Part shown: piece by piece, positions 1 to 12,040 of the stretch
Numbering within the stretch: the stretch's first letter is position 1
Layout of the letters: each line of letters begins with the position of its first letter
Origin: Arachnopeziza araneosa
Taxonomy: Eukaryota > Ascomycota > Leotiomycetes > Helotiales > Arachnopezizaceae
Direction of reading: 5' to 3'
Length of the DNA stretch: 64,000 nucleotides
NCBI GenBank assembly: GCA_003988855.1
Contig: QYAI01000005.1
Span: forward strand, 186,001 to 250,000
Notes under the pieces: model-generated
Databases searched by the model: none
What the model was told of the DNA's origin: nothing
Seen by the model: the letters and a program-made list of their open reading frames with translations, nothing else
Translations under genes and position numbers: made by a program

Positions 1-670
1 TCTTTAACGTGTGATTTTAGCGACAACAAGAGTCCCTCTCCCACTAAAATTCTTCATCTCGGAAGTAGGAAATTTTCTTTACAAAAATCAATCTATGAAG
101 TTGAGTCACGCAAGAACATAATTCGCAACATACAAATGAGATGTTGAGCTTCACCCACCAATGTATGAATAGTTGAGACTGGACCAACCGAGAGAGCTGA
201 GAGGCTGAAATTGAAGCTCTTTGCATGGATGAGCTGCATACTGGGTTAGTCATTAAGAAATGTGAGACTCGTTGATTCATGCAGGTACAGCCTAGCATCT
301 GTGAGTCAACCTATTGGAAAGCAGTGCGAACGAAAAATCGGGCTGCTCAATTGCGCAGCGAGATTTGGTGCGGAAGCTCGGATACTTCTAACCGCCGAAA
401 AACTTCACTTTCTCAAGAGGCTCAGGACTCAGCTACTGCTTAGCAAAAAAGTATATAACTCTCTCTGTAGACCCCCTGATTTTCAAATCAACTCAGTCAC
501 TCCACAATATCTTCAATTCTTCAAGTTACACACTTCTCTCATACTAGAGTCACGTGAAACTTTGATCAAAACTTCGGCCTTAAGCGAGAACTTTGTTTAC
601 TTTACTAGCTTCACACGACAAACCTCTCTTCCAAGGCAGATCCTAAATTCTCAATCAAACCAAGATCGCC
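1..670. promoter_or_regulatory. Upstream region of the FAD monooxygenase gene
   Basis: No gene is recognisable on either strand; the open frames here have no family motifs. A TATA-like element (TATATAA) lies at 452-458, about 215 bp before the next start codon. It is followed by a CT-rich leader (tctctctgtag), which suits a promoter plus 5' untranslated region. The promoter role is inferred from position and composition only. Confidence 0.4.
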
Positions 671-1885
671 ATGTCTATCAACTCTCCGGTTCTTATTATG
701 GGCGGCGGGATCAGCGGTTTAGCCCTCGGTCAAGGCTTGCTGAATGCCAACATCCCTTTCAAGATCCTCGAGCGAGATCCAGCTCTCAACGTTCGTTCTC
801 AAGGTTATCGAGTCCGCCTCAATGACATCGGAATCTATGCTTTGAAGCAACTTTTGACACCCGAGCTCTATGACCGACTCCAAAAATCCTGTGCCATCCT
901 GACCACCAAATCGACAGCTCCTCATGTTCGTTTGAATGCTCTTACTGGAGAAAAACTCCAATTCATGTTTGGTAGACCACCGCCAAATATGTCTGGTGAG
1001 GTAGAGCCGCTAGTTGCAGATCGTGGTGTATTGAGAAGTGTGTTGATCAGAGGCTTGGAGGATCATGTATTTTTTGGGAAGGAGTTTAAGGAGTATCGAG
1101 CAACAACCAATGGAGTTGTGGTCAAATTTGCCGACAACAGTGAGGTCGCAGGATCCATTCTCATTGGCTCTGATGGAATAAAGTCTCGTGTCCGGAAACA
1201 GCTTGTACCCGAAAATTATATCCTTGACACGGAAGGACGACTCTTCTATGGAAAGACAATCATAACACCTGAGCTACTGGAACATTTCAATAAGGAGGCC
1301 GCAGGAGGAATGACACTTGTCCAGGATATCTCACAAGATGTCCCAGTCACACTGCTCCTCGAACCCATCTATTTTAAGGAAAATGAGTACCGCAGCGAGC
1401 TCCCAGATGATTACATTTACTGGGTATTCGGCTCCAAGAAAGGTCGTTTCGGAATTGACGATGCCCAACTGCTCAAACTAACCCCGGCCGAAGCCATAGC
1501 TGAAACTCAGAAACTGACAGCACAATGGCATCCCTCCTTCCACGCTCTCTTCGCCATGCAAGACAAAGACCAAACATCCATCCTCCGGATCGATTCCGCG
1601 AAACCGGACCTCCCCATCTGGGAGACCCAGAAATGCGTCACTCTCATTGGAGATGCGGCTCATGCGATGGCCCCTACTGCTGCTGTAGGCTCAGCTACTG
1701 CATTGAGATCTGCGGCTGCACTTGCAAAGGTATTGATTGGGGAAGGGATTACGGTGGAGGGCTTGAAGAGATACGAGGATGAGATGAGGGTTTATGCTGG
1801 AGAGGCTATCACTAATAGCAATTTTGGGGGGAAGATGCTATTTAAGATGCCAGATTTCAAGGATATGAAAGCAGCAGATGCTTGA
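671..1885 (+). CDS. FAD-dependent monooxygenase (aromatic hydroxylase type), 404 aa, intronless
   Basis: Predicted flavoprotein monooxygenase that would use NAD(P)H and O2 to hydroxylate a small, probably aromatic or polyketide-like, substrate in the cytosol. The N-terminus carries the Rossmann FAD-binding glycine motif GGGISGLALG (about residues 11-20), followed by an acidic/basic end of strand beta2 (ILERDP). A DG motif occurs in LIGSDGIKSRVR (about residues 172-183). The second FAD motif near residue 325 reads LIGDAAHAMAP. Length and motif order match single-component class A flavin monooxygenases. The last part after the GD motif is short, as in fungal secondary-metabolism members. The start at 671 is the first ATG before the Rossmann strand. 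No partner biosynthetic genes lie nearby, so the substrate is unknown. The family call is strong; the reaction is inference. Confidence 0.88.
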   Translation: MSINSPVLIMGGGISGLALGQGLLNANIPFKILERDPALNVRSQGYRVRLNDIGIYALKQLLTPELYDRLQKSCAILTTKSTAPHVRLNALTGEKLQFMFGRPPPNMSGEVEPLVADRGVLRSVLIRGLEDHVFFGKEFKEYRATTNGVVVKFADNSEVAGSILIGSDGIKSRVRKQLVPENYILDTEGRLFYGKTIITPELLEHFNKEAAGGMTLVQDISQDVPVTLLLEPIYFKENEYRSELPDDYIYWVFGSKKGRFGIDDAQLLKLTPAEAIAETQKLTAQWHPSFHALFAMQDKDQTSILRIDSAKPDLPIWETQKCVTLIGDAAHAMAPTAAVGSATALRSAAALAKVLIGEGITVEGLKRYEDEMRVYAGEAITNSNFGGKMLFKMPDFKDMKAADA

Positions 1886-2865
1886 ACCGATTCATCTAGC
1901 TAAGACAGAGCAGGCTCACTGTATAGTCTACGAAACACGTAACTCTGGGAGACTCAAACTTGTTTTGGAGTTTAACTTATAGATGAAGATAAAAAACTCG
2001 CCGCTTATCCAATTTAAGAACTTGTTCAACATTACCCCTCACTTTGGCTATATGAACGACGACTTCGACTGAAAATTGTAGTCAATTGGTCAAGTTTGGC
2101 GATGGTATTGTAGTGTTTGAAATCTGATTAAGTGATTGTGGAATTTCCAATTATCTTTGTTGTTGTGAAGTCTAAGTGTGGCAAGAAATGAAATGAAACG
2201 AGGGCTATTAGGATTTCAAGTTCGCTTTCGATATTCTTGGACAGTTACCTCAACTTGTCGGCCATCTCACTATTGGTTGATGTCGTCAATTGCTTCAAGG
2301 TCAAAGTTTATATTCAACTTGAGGAGTGATTATGCACGAAAGCCTGGTGAGTGGGCTGATGACTCGGCACTAACCTTTGTAATTTCCAAATCCAGTCTTC
2401 TTCTCAGGGCTAGATCATTTTTCTTTGGATAAAATTAAAGTGAAGAAGGCATAAATTTGCCAACCAGACCCGTTATCAAGATAGTAAGCAGGCTAGATGG
2501 ACCTTTCATCTTCATTTTTGTCGATCATTTTGAAGGATGTTGAAAGGAAACCCAAAAGCTTAGCAACATTTCTTTTGTTTTAACCAGTTTGAATTGTCAG
2601 CGAACAAATTTAAGAACGCTAGAGTTTGTTCTTCTAGCACAAAGTCAAAGAATTTGAAAATTATAATGAAAAAAAAAAGAAACACAGGCACTTGCCATTC
2701 CTTGATGAGAAGCCAAGGCCAATGATATACAATCTCGCACAGCCAATGCAACAAGGTGTCAAGATACAATAGAACTCTCAGTCGCACAATATTCAATGAA
2801 AATTATTAGGATATCTCAAATTTGAGTTCTCAGACTTAGCTTCATCTAGTATTAGTAGTAATTGC
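1886..2865. other. Intergenic, convergent 3' regions
   Basis: The FAD monooxygenase ends at 1885 and the J-protein gene on the other strand ends at 2866. The stretch is AT-rich with short A runs (for example around 2671-2680) and holds no frame with family motifs. I see only 3' untranslated or terminator-type sequence. Confidence 0.5.
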
Positions 2866-5684
2866 CTACATTCCATTTTGCTGCTTAAATTTATCCCAGC
2901 TCTCGTTTAGCGTAGCAAAAACCAGAGCTGCAATCATACGAACCTCAGTACTTGCATCCTGGGGTAGCTAAAGAAAAGTCAGTCATCTTCAAAATCATGT
3001 CAAATTAGTCAACATACCTTATCAGGATGACACTTCCCAATCGCTTTCATGTAGTTGATCTTGACCTTATTATTCTGTACCAACTCATGCATTCCCACCT
3101 TCTTCCAAGCACTTCCTTCCCACATCACATTATCCAAGCTGCCGATAAGAGCTCGCAAGTTTTCCCTCTTTCCGTCTCTCCATTGACCAATCCTAGCTTC
3201 CACCTTTTCACTCAGAGCGAATTTCTCATCGTCTTCTTTCCCAGCCTTTTCATTAGCCTCCCGTAACCGCTTGACAGCAGCCGAATCTTCGCCACCTAGA
3301 TCTGCAATTGCAGGCCTGGGCTTGGGCTTGGGTAACACTTTTGGAGTAGATGTACGAGAGGGTGGAGGTTTAGGAGTAAGTGCTTTCTCACATCTCCCAC
3401 GTCCCTGTATGGCGGTAGCTGCTCCGACACCATTCTCGACGCAGGCCTTCCAGACTTCAAGAGCGTCCCCCCATCTTTCCATTTGCTCCAGAGCTTCAGC
3501 CTTACGCATCAATGCTTTGCCCCAGAATTCTTTCATATCCTTGTTACCTCCACCTTCTCCTGGTCCAAGATCGATGGTTTCTCCTTCGCCACGTGAAACG
3601 CCAATGATTGTCAGTGCTGTATCCGCATCGGAAACAGCTTCTTTGGGTACACCGGTTTTGAGAGATGTGAGGGCACGGTTGCAGAGGAGAATGATCGTGA
3701 TAGGATGTGAGGATGGGAGAGCGGATAGTGATGAAGAGTAAGATGAATGGGCAGAAGCATAGTCACCACGTTTAAAATGTGCAGTTCCTGCCAGCCGATG
3801 CTTTGTTGAAGATTGAAGAGCGATGGATGAGAGGTGAGGGATCGGTCGTGGTGGGGCTTTAGGCCGGACAGGGATAGGCGTTGATGGCTTTGAGGGTGCG
3901 GGAGAGGGCCTTGGTGATTCTCGTACTTGCTGAAAGGGCTTTGCAGGTGCGGAAGAAAATATCAGGTCAGGTTCAGGTTGTGAAGGTTTAGGTGCAGGTG
4001 CTGTTTGCGGTGTTGTCTTCTTTCGGCGTGCTGGGCTGACATACGCTTGCGCGGATTGTTCCTCGATTGCTTGTTTACTGATCTTTGTCCGTGGATCTTG
4101 AGAAACAGATTGTTGCCATCGAGGAACAGCTCGTTCTGGTGATGGCTTTGGCATACCAGGTGACGAATCCCGTGAATGCTGCGAACTTGGTGAAGCAAAT
4201 CTAGGTTCAGGGGCTTTGGCTTTCCTCGGCGGAGGCCGCCCACCTCCCTCAAGTAAAAGAGCTTCATCAGTAACCTCTGGAACGCTTTCTTTTCGATCTC
4301 GTCTATCAGTAACCGCTCTCCTTTCAGCAGCGTCTCGTTCAGCCGCTTCTCGCATCCACTTGGGTTGATTGGGATCTGAATCTTGCTGAAATTCTGCTAC
4401 GGCCTTCTGGACTTTCTTTTGAGATTGTTTCCAGAACGTGTTTGCCGTCTTAAGGAGGTTGCTTCCCACAGCAGCAGCAGTTTTAGAAATATCTGTTTCT
4501 CCACTTGATGCTCGATCCTCGGCCCGGGGTCTTGATGTTTCCCGATCTTCTCGCACCCAAGCAGAAGATCCTCCAGGCCCTGGTACACTCTGGAGCCTTT
4601 CTCTTCTTTCGCTGGTCGATGTTGATCCAACGTTTCGACTCGGGCCTCTGCCCTGTTGCTTCTCCTTTGCCTGTCTGTGTGCATCATTCAAGATCCATCC
4701 AACTGCAGCTTGTATGTCTAAACCAGAACCACTTTCTGTCAAAGCTCTCCTTGATTGCTCCGCCGAAAACCCCATGTCTACAAGCTCAGATACAGCTTTG
4801 TCCCAAGGATCATCGGATTCTGGCTCAGAGTCTTCCTGTGGCTGGGCTTCTGGGACAGCTGGACTGGGCCTCCTGACCTCCTCTACTGGCTTTCCCAAAT
4901 CTCCCAAGAAGTCATCATCGTCTGTGGTACCAGATATAGAAGCAGGAGCAGCTCTCTGGGGCTGCATCTGACTTAGACCGAACGGATCATCATCGTCCCC
5001 GAAATCTGCGCCTCCCAGGGATCCAGGTTGCTCCCATGCTTGCGGCTGACTGAGGTCTGGAGGCTTAGTTATTATACTTGGCGTATTTCTCCCACTGTCT
5101 GTTATAGGTGGTGGAGGATAGTAGCTTGATTTATCAACCTTTGTATTCGCATTGAAAGCTGCAAATAAATCATCATCCACGCCGTTGCCTATAGCAGCAC
5201 TCCCATTGGCAGTAGGTGGAGACGTCGCTCTTGCCAAGTTTGCATGTAAAGGGATCAATGCGGGTGTCGTACTTCGTGATGTTGTGGGGGGAGTGAAGGC
5301 AGGACTACTCTTGGTACCTATCCCATCCCAGAACTGAGTGCTCCCAAACTGCGCTTCGTACTGCTTTCTCTTATCTGCCTCCCTCTTCTGCTTTTCTGCT
5401 TGTAATTTCTCTTGCTGTTGCTGTAACGTAAGCGCAGCTTGTTTCGAGGAGCCAAATGATACTAGATTCGAGAAGCTATCTGCTGCGGTTGTTTTAGGAG
5501 CAGAAAATGGTTTGGGGTTCGGTTTGAAAGCACCCGAGCCCTGAGCAGAGAGCGGCGTACTTCTACCGGAGCCTTGAGGTGGTGGAGTTGGTCGTAGTGA
5601 AGGATAATAGTTCCCCGATCCTGTTGGAACTTGCTTGGGCGTATTTGACGGTGCAGACCAATCTAGACCGTTTAAATCATCCAT
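2866..5684 (-). CDS. SWA2: Auxilin-like UBA/TPR/J-domain protein, clathrin uncoating cofactor
   Basis: Two exons (5684-3018 and 2967-2866, minus strand) joined by a 50 nt intron encode about 922 aa. Known SWA2/auxilin proteins recruit Hsp70 to clathrin-coated vesicles and trigger coat release. Visible domains in order: a disordered Pro/Ser/Gln-rich N-terminus with DPF/DDPF-like clathrin/adaptor motifs (GDDDDPFG); a UBA domain at about residues 290-340 (LVDMGFSAEQSRRAL); a long basic disordered linker; a TPR block at about 630-760 (HFKRGDYASAHSSYSSSLSA); and a C-terminal J domain. The HPDK tetrad ends exactly at the donor site, and exon 2 adds helix IV (TLNESWDKFKQQNGM) and the stop. The intron therefore separates the Hsp70-activating loop from the last helix. 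It faces the small membrane protein gene across a 395 bp region. The start is the first Met (MDDLNGLDWS). Confidence 0.9.
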
Positions 5685-6079
5685 TGTTTTGGTATCAATT
5701 GTGCTAGAAATTAGCTGGTTAAGTTTTTATGAAAAGAGTCATAAAGTCATCTCAGGCCGTAATGCAGAAATCTAGCGTGTGAACTGATCTCGTGAGCTTC
5801 ACACTCCATGATACTTGTCGCATCAGAGTGGCGCTTGCGCGCTGAACACGGTCGGCGCTTCAAACAACAAGCGCCGTCTGTTTCCTAGCCAATAATAACA
5901 ATCAAACTTGGGCCATTTCCGCCTCAGCTTTCTCTCTCTCTCCAATAGTATCAAATTTTCTGAAAGCCATTCATTCATATAAGAAATTGCGTATAAATTT
6001 AATTACACAAATTTCCCGCGACAATCATTTCGAAGTTGACAAAGTTGAAACCAGCTTGCTATCACGCCCAACTACTAAA
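5685..6079. promoter_or_regulatory. Divergent promoter between SWA2 and the small membrane protein gene
   Basis: The 395 bp region separates two oppositely oriented start codons. A CCAAT sequence occurs near 5889-5893 and a pyrimidine run (tttctctctctctcc) near 5930-5943. A shared promoter is inferred from layout. Confidence 0.5.
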
Positions 6080-6353
6080 ATGGCTTCAGATGGAACTCTT
6101 GGAAGCGATTCTGTATTTGAATATATCCCTCAGGTCTTTATTGAATATGTCTAACAACTTACCCCAGAGCATTAAAGAATTTTTCAAAGATCGATCAATC
6201 TGGATTCCATTGATCGTTGGATTCTATGTTATTGTCCTGGGGCTGGTGCTTACAGGGGCTCTCAACCGTCAAAAGAAGCAGATCGACCGAGCTAGGAAAG
6301 CAAAAAATCCTGCATTCGCTATGCTAGATGAAGATTCTGACAAAGACTCATGA
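6080..6353 (+). CDS. Small single-pass membrane protein, about 72 aa, one 55 nt intron
   Basis: The preferred model is exon 1 at 6080-6112 (MASDGTLGSDS), intron 6113-6167 (GTATTT donor, CTAAC branch site 14 nt before a CCCCAG acceptor), and exon 2 at 6168-6353 beginning SIKEFFKDRS. An unspliced frame running through the region would give a longer protein with an unlikely N-terminus. The product has one hydrophobic segment (WIPLIVGFYVIVLGLVLTG, about residues 21-39) followed by a basic stretch (NRQKKQIDRARKAK) and an acidic tail (DEDSDKDS). This is the layout of a small organelle-membrane protein with its positive end next to the membrane. I do not recognise the family, so location and function are open. 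Confidence 0.6.
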
Positions 6354-8283
6354 TTTACGGAGCCGAAGTTTTATGACGCTTCATGGTCAGACCCGCCCAT
6401 TGCAGCTCTTCAATCCGACTCGATCCTCTTCTCGTAAATGGCTCGCACCATTAAATTATTTTTACCCCGAGCTTGTTGAGAGAGATGCATCACAAAACAG
6501 ATTTTGAGGGTGAGGATATCGCTGTGTATCACTGAGCAAGAAGGGAATCCTGTGCTGTTATCAGAACAGACGGGCCGAGCCGAGTGTCTTGAGATCGAAG
6601 ACATATTTTTGATGATGTTGGGCTATAGAAATCAACAAACTCTTCTTAGACCCATGTCATTCTTTCAAACCTACACTTTCTTCTCAATCTTTGATATTCG
6701 TCTCACGATTCAATAGCATAACTTGTCAAAATCCCGAGTCAGCCACACCGTCCACCTAATGATACCCCTACAAAATCTATTTGTAGGAGAAATCGAGCTT
6801 ATCGATATCGCCAGATATCAAAGTGCAAGAAATATGATTTTAGAATAAGATATGCTTTCTTTTATTATTGATGTGGAAGTAATATTAAGCATAGACGTAA
6901 CCAGTATTTGAATTTGGGAATTCTCAAACTTGCATATAAGCCAGGTTTTGGTACTATCAAACTCGTACACTGGCTCCAACAGCCTTTGGAACTGTGACAC
7001 CCTCCTCGTTCAGTGGGCATTTCGATGTCATGTTGATGATACCACGAATTCTTCTACTTCAAAGAGCCGGGACAGCTTGATGAGCTTTGATAATGTGGCT
7101 ACCAATGCCGAACGGTTCTCAACGCCCAACGCCCGACACCACCGGCAAACGACCTGCCCTTCATGTACGGTGGAGGTCAAAGCCACAAGTCACTCCCACG
7201 GACCAAACCTTGACACGGCACCCCAGAGGAATACCAATATACAGCAAATCCAGGAGCGTGGCCCGATAAGGATCCCGAGTCGCAAGACATTTATATTTTC
7301 TAGGGCCGGTAAATCCTGGTTCGAGAACGATTGCGTTCTTTCATGCAGTGAACGAGGATGCCGAACTTCCGCCTCCTGGGAAACCTTCTCGAAATCAGTC
7401 TTGTGGAGCTCATAGTTCATGCGGGTAGAAAGACACTGGCACGCATCCACCGTCATGATTCGCTGATTCCTCCACCACCTGCACCGGGCTCTTCCACTGC
7501 AGTTTCCGTTGGCGAGCCCTGTATGGAAATGGGGGGGACGAGGCTTGGAGGACATTGTTCTCGCACAGATGTCTGGCTCAAGTAGGGAGACGAAGGTCTT
7601 CAACTGCTGTTGCTGTGACGTTGTGTCTTCCCATGGTTCAGGACTGTCGTAGTACCACTCAGGAGTCTAACTGTGGCTAGCTGTGATCTACAGAAACCAT
7701 TCATCCGCTGACAAGGATATATCGTGGTATTTGGTACCTGCATGTTGGGCCACCACTACGTTCCCCTGTTGGTCTTGTCTCGCTGGCCCATATCAGAAGG
7801 CGACAGGTGAGGAAGGTGAGCCTTCTCTGCCTGTTCGCCCTGCAGTCAACAGGAGATAATGCTCTCTGTGGTAAGATATCGTAGAGTTTGGACCAATCCG
7901 CCCCTTTCCTCCTGCCTGCACGCTTGGTTGTATCCCGTCTGCCGCGGACCTCGATGGTTTGGGAATGGAGATCGAGAAGAGTAACCCGGAGAGACATGTC
8001 GGCCGTTTCCTAGACCGGGAAGAGACGAGACCCAGTGAATTGGGAGCTTGCTAAAACGGGAAGTCTGGAGCATCTGAAGAGATTAAAATCTTTCAACGAC
8101 AATCAACATACCTACCACAACCTCATTCAAATCATTCCCATTCCCATTCCTTCATCGAACCCGTCCGTTGCCAAGCCCCAGTGCCATTCACCCTGACTTG
8201 GGCGCGTTGGCAGAAACCGCTGTTCTTCTGGCCTCCATTTCGACCATTTCCTTATCGATCGTTATCGCTGATCGACTGTCACC
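6354..8283. other. Long gene-poor interval, 1.9 kb
   Basis: No frame here shows a recognisable domain. The longest open stretch is minus strand 7603-7190 (137 codons, Arg/Ser-rich with a hydrophobic patch WICCILVFLWGAV), but it has overlapping open frames on the other strand and no splice-consistent extension. The last ~200 bp (8090-8283) are C/T-rich and look like the 5' leader of the next gene. The remainder could be a decayed coding region; I cannot support a gene. Confidence 0.4.
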
Positions 8284-9956
8284 ATGGGTTTATTCAGACG
8301 AAAGGACAAGACTAACTCCGTAGTCAGCTCCGGAGAATCAAGGAAAAACTCTGGGAGTCTGCAAGATATTGCCTCCGAATCCTCCCAGTCGTCTCTCAAA
8401 TCACCTATGACCCCAGGATTCTCCAAGATGTCGTTTCCTCCCGCTATCCCCAAAGTCAATCTTCCAAAAGCACCAGATCCATTGCTCGACCCAGCAGGTT
8501 ACCTGAGAAATATTGGCGCAGTACGAGAGCGAAGTTCAGTCATACTAGGAAAGGCGAAGAGAGATGAGTTGAACCATTTCGATGTCCACATGGACCATTT
8601 CAAGGATTGTACAAAATTCGTTGTGTCAATCATCAAGGTAATCCCACCATGACGTTCCACTCTCCCATTTCAGGCCTGACTTTTTAATTCACAGCGAGAT
8701 TTTGCTCCCGATTTTGCGAGTATTCCTCCCCATGGCCGCTGGCAACATTTTAATGTCGGTGGTCGCGATAGAGTGACCCAGCTCCTCTCTCTCTGGTCCA
8801 TTGATGCGGATCCCTCAGAGCGCTGCAGACGTCTCCTCGACCTCTTCTTAGTTTCCGTCCTTCTCGATGCTGGCGCCGGGACAACGTGGGTATACAAGAG
8901 TAAAGAAAATGGGAAGATGTATCGACGAAGTGAGGGTCTAGCTATTGCAAGTTTGGAGATGTTCAAGGATGGGGCATTCTCCAGCGATGCTAACCAGCCA
9001 CACAAGGTCGATGCTGGAGGCCTGAAAACATTGACAGTGGAGAAGATGGCTATGGGACTACAGGTCACGGAGAAGAATCCTATTGCAGGACTGGAAGGTA
9101 GAACGAGCCTGCTCATCAGACTCGCGGAGGCGTTGGAGAACAAGACGTTCTTCGGAGCAGATGCTCGTCCTGGGAATATGCTTGGTATTTAAAACTTGAC
9201 TCTATTTTCAGGCTCTTGCTAACTCATACTTAGATTATCTCATCTCCCATCCTACAACTCAAGCAACCTCTGTTCCTGTCGTTCTTCTCCCAACTCTATG
9301 GTCGGTTCTTATTGATGGTCTAGCCCCAATTTGGCCGCCATCCCGTACAGCGATTGATGGCATATCCCTCGGTGATGCTTGGCCACTTTCTACCATGCCC
9401 ACATCTCCCACAACTCAACCCTGGGAAACTATTGTTCCTTTCCACAAGCTGACCCAGTGGCTCTGCTATTCCCTCATGCAACCAATGTCAAAAATCATCA
9501 ACATCCACTTTGCTGGTACCGAACTTATGACTGGACTACCCGAATATAGGAACGGTGGATTGTTCATTGATACTGGGGTCCTCACTCTTAAGAAAGCCGA
9601 TTCAGAGAGAGGAGTGGCCACGTTCCTTGAAGAAGGAGGAAAGAATGGAAAGACGGCCCTAGAGGTTGTTCCTATGTTTACTCCAGACGATGATGTGGTT
9701 GTTGAGTGGCGAGCTGTCACGGTGGGATTTCTTGATCTCTTGCACGCGGAGGTCAACTCAGTTCTTGGCTTGCAAGGTGATAACAGGTTAACGTTGCCAC
9801 AGATGTTAGAGGCTGGTAGCTGGAAGGTATGCAGCCTCCTCAAGACTGATTTCTATTGCTAACTCTCGCTAGGGTGGTCGAGAAATGGCTGAGATCTCAA
9901 GGCCGAACACGCAATGTCCACCTATTGCTATATTGTCTGATGGAACCGTATTCTGA
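8284..9956 (+). CDS. URC4: URC4/Urg3-like uracil catabolism protein (DUF1688)
   Basis: Four exons: 8284-8637, 8695-9184, 9234-9826 and 9873-9956. All introns are GT-AG, two with clear GCTAAC branch sites, and all phases agree, giving 506 aa. The body from about residue 65 matches the DUF1688/URC4 family, known from yeast genetics to be needed for the URC route of uracil degradation; its exact reaction is not settled. Family-like segments are LDPAGYLRNIGAVRERS, RWQHFNVGGRDR, LWSIDADPSERCRRLLDLFL, VSVLLDAGAGTTW and FAGTELMTGLPEYRNGGLF. The first ~60 residues are Ser-rich and disordered, longer than typical members. No other URC genes are adjacent. Family assignment is from recognised sequence; the pathway role is from the family. 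Confidence 0.88.
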
Positions 9957-11442
9957 ATCTTGAAATTCATAATAGTGGAAATACTCGGGCTGGATTGAGT
10001 GGAGTTCAGCTTTTACCCAAAATCCTTTCAAAAAGTACGAAAGCACAATGAGAGGAATGAATTTGCAAGGACAGAAAGGCCATATTTGGCGTGCATGTAG
10101 CTACCTTGATACCCTTTATGAACAAACCACATAGCTTCCTATGGTTTTCTGCTATACTCGCTCGCTCCCGATAATTCCCTTCCCAGGATTGTTTTTCGTG
10201 GCAGAGATGCCCTCGTAAGAGCTCCATCATAAATTGACGAACAGACCATTCAAAAAATGCTATAAGCTGACTTCATCTCGCCTCAAGCTTTCTACATATC
10301 AGGTTTTTAACCCATTCTACAATAGTCAAGTCTTCTCGTTAGTTTACGAGAATCAAAAGGTTCTATAGCATGCATTGCTCGCTCCGCATTCCACTTTAAG
10401 GATGAGTGACTAGCTTTGGTAAAACGAGGCACACCACAGGTCAGCTTCTTATAGAAGCTGAATGCAAATTACCACTAGAAAAGACTCTTGAGCCGTGTTC
10501 TACTCTATGAATATTTTCATTCAGGATCATGATTTCCGCTTCTTGCTCGGAGGGGAGGGTATTGTTACTAGGTTGACAGAATCATATTTGAGTGGGTGAA
10601 GAATAGAGAGCTCTTGAGTTTATGGTTTCGGATCGGGAGTCCTATTTATTCATACAAGTAAATGGAGGCTTTATTTTGATGAGAAGTGTGTTTCGCCGAG
10701 ATATGCTTATTGTAGGTATTTTGGAAGAGCGCCTGCAAGTTAGTACGTGTTTGATGGGGTGAAGGTGGATGAGTTGATGCTCCTGACAATGAGGAGGATT
10801 CTAATGATATAGCAAGATGGGGATAGGATGTTGATGACTATGCTGCGTAACTTCGTAACGACTATCACGAGACAAGACAGGACAGGGCTTTATAGCGTAG
10901 CTATCTCTCATAGCATACAGCAGACTTGCATATACTTTCAATTCATGACACCGACACCGATATTGCTCATGCTTGTTTTCTTGAGAATTGAGCTGAAGAT
11001 AGGGGAGACGGGTATTGTAAGAACTGATGAGAAGGTGTGAGGGTTGAGGAAGCATCGGCTGATTAGTTAGCGCGGAAGTTGGGGAAGTTAGAAGAATCTT
11101 TTGGTAGATTTGTCACTGGCGAGGTACGAAGTTTCCTTGTTGATTCAGATTGAGAATGAGGTAGTTTTCCTGGCGGAAATAATGGGATGACATTTCGTTG
11201 TCAGTATCTTGGCTGAAAATATAATTTATTAGAGTTCCATAGCAAAGTCAAGCCTTATAACGAGGCGATGGGAACCTTCCTTTCAACCGTTCAACTGTCG
11301 ACCTCCAAATTCTTAATAAGATTGAGCACAGACTGTTATTAAATGGCCTATAAGAGTTAGATATTCTGTTTCCTCCAAATAATATGATTTTGAATTACAT
11401 ATTGGTTGTGCATTTTCAGATTTGTAACAACGTTTTGAGAGT
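9957..11442. other. Intergenic, 1.5 kb, no gene seen
   Basis: Low-complexity-free, AT-leaning sequence between the convergent ends of URC4 and the zinc-ribbon gene. Open frames are short, overlap on both strands and lack motifs. I see nothing to annotate. Confidence 0.45.
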
Positions 11443-11709
11443 CTAGACATTTTGCGAAGGCCTTGGCGGAGGCCGTGGTAATTCACAAGTGCAAGAACCT
11501 GACTCGCAATTACACTCCCAATCCGGAATCTCTGATAATGTAGATACTGCTCGATGTGCGTGTGGAGGCCGAGGAGGTGGGATCCCCCCAACCTCAGAAC
11601 AATCGTCGCATTTTTTATGCTTGCAGTCAGGACATGAATCTCCCCATGCACTCTCACTAATTTCGCGATAGCACTGACAACACATCCACCAGCCAGAAAT
11701 GTAAGGCAT
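11443..11709 (-). CDS. Small cysteine-rich zinc-ribbon-like protein, 88 aa
   Basis: A single exon encodes a short protein opening with MPYISGWWMCCQCYRE and containing paired cysteine motifs: CCQC, CPDC, then CDDC about residue 36, and a second Cys cluster near residues 69-74 (CNCESGSCTC). CxxC pairs spaced by about 16 residues suggest one zinc-ribbon knuckle in the N-terminal half. The tail is Pro/Arg-rich (PRPPPRP). Aromatic-CxxC zinc-ribbon proteins of this size are common and uncharacterised in filamentous ascomycetes. It is divergent from the STAND-N/ankyrin gene, 331 bp apart. A longer frame on the same strand (11804-11313) overlaps it but has no cysteine pattern, so I treat that as spurious. 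Confidence 0.6.
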   Translation of the reverse strand: MPYISGWWMCCQCYREISESAWGDSCPDCKHKKCDDCSEVGGIPPPRPPHAHRAVSTLSEIPDWECNCESGSCTCELPRPPPRPSQNV

Positions 11710-12040
11710 TCTATCTCAGGAAGAGTAAAGATAGGAGAGAGTAATGAGTCTATGGAAATAAATGGTATCAGATATGGAAAGCCAAGAGTGAAAAGGCTTT
11801 CCACGACTATACAAGACTGAGCAAGGCGCAGCTAGTGCTATTGGCATGATTTACAACCAATAAAACGGCGACGCTTCTCAAGAACAAGGCGGACTTCATG
11901 AATTGGTTTTCTCAGTAAGGCTGTGAGATTAATGAGAAGTGTGAGTCTATATCCCTATATATTCAAGAATTTTCACTCGGGCAATCTTTGGAGCTGCGTC
12001 GAAAACTTCTACAGTCTATCTCTAGCTCGCTGTCGACGAA
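11710..12040. promoter_or_regulatory. Divergent intergenic region
   Basis: This 331 bp gap lies between the start codons of the zinc-ribbon gene (minus) and the STAND-N/ankyrin gene (plus). TATATT-like sequence occurs near 11957. A shared promoter is inferred from position only. Confidence 0.35.

Noticed and set aside
262..825. 187-codon plus-strand frame overlapping the monooxygenase start
   Set aside because: Overlaps the well-supported FAD monooxygenase in another frame and has no motifs; the part before 671 is leader sequence.
7190..7603. 137-codon minus-strand frame with a hydrophobic patch
   Set aside because: No domain, no splice-consistent extension, and comparable open frames on the other strand; kept only as a remark in the interval entry.
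11313..11804. 163-codon minus-strand frame overlapping the zinc-ribbon gene
   Set aside because: The shorter frame inside it has ordered CxxC pairs and a typical start; the longer one has none.
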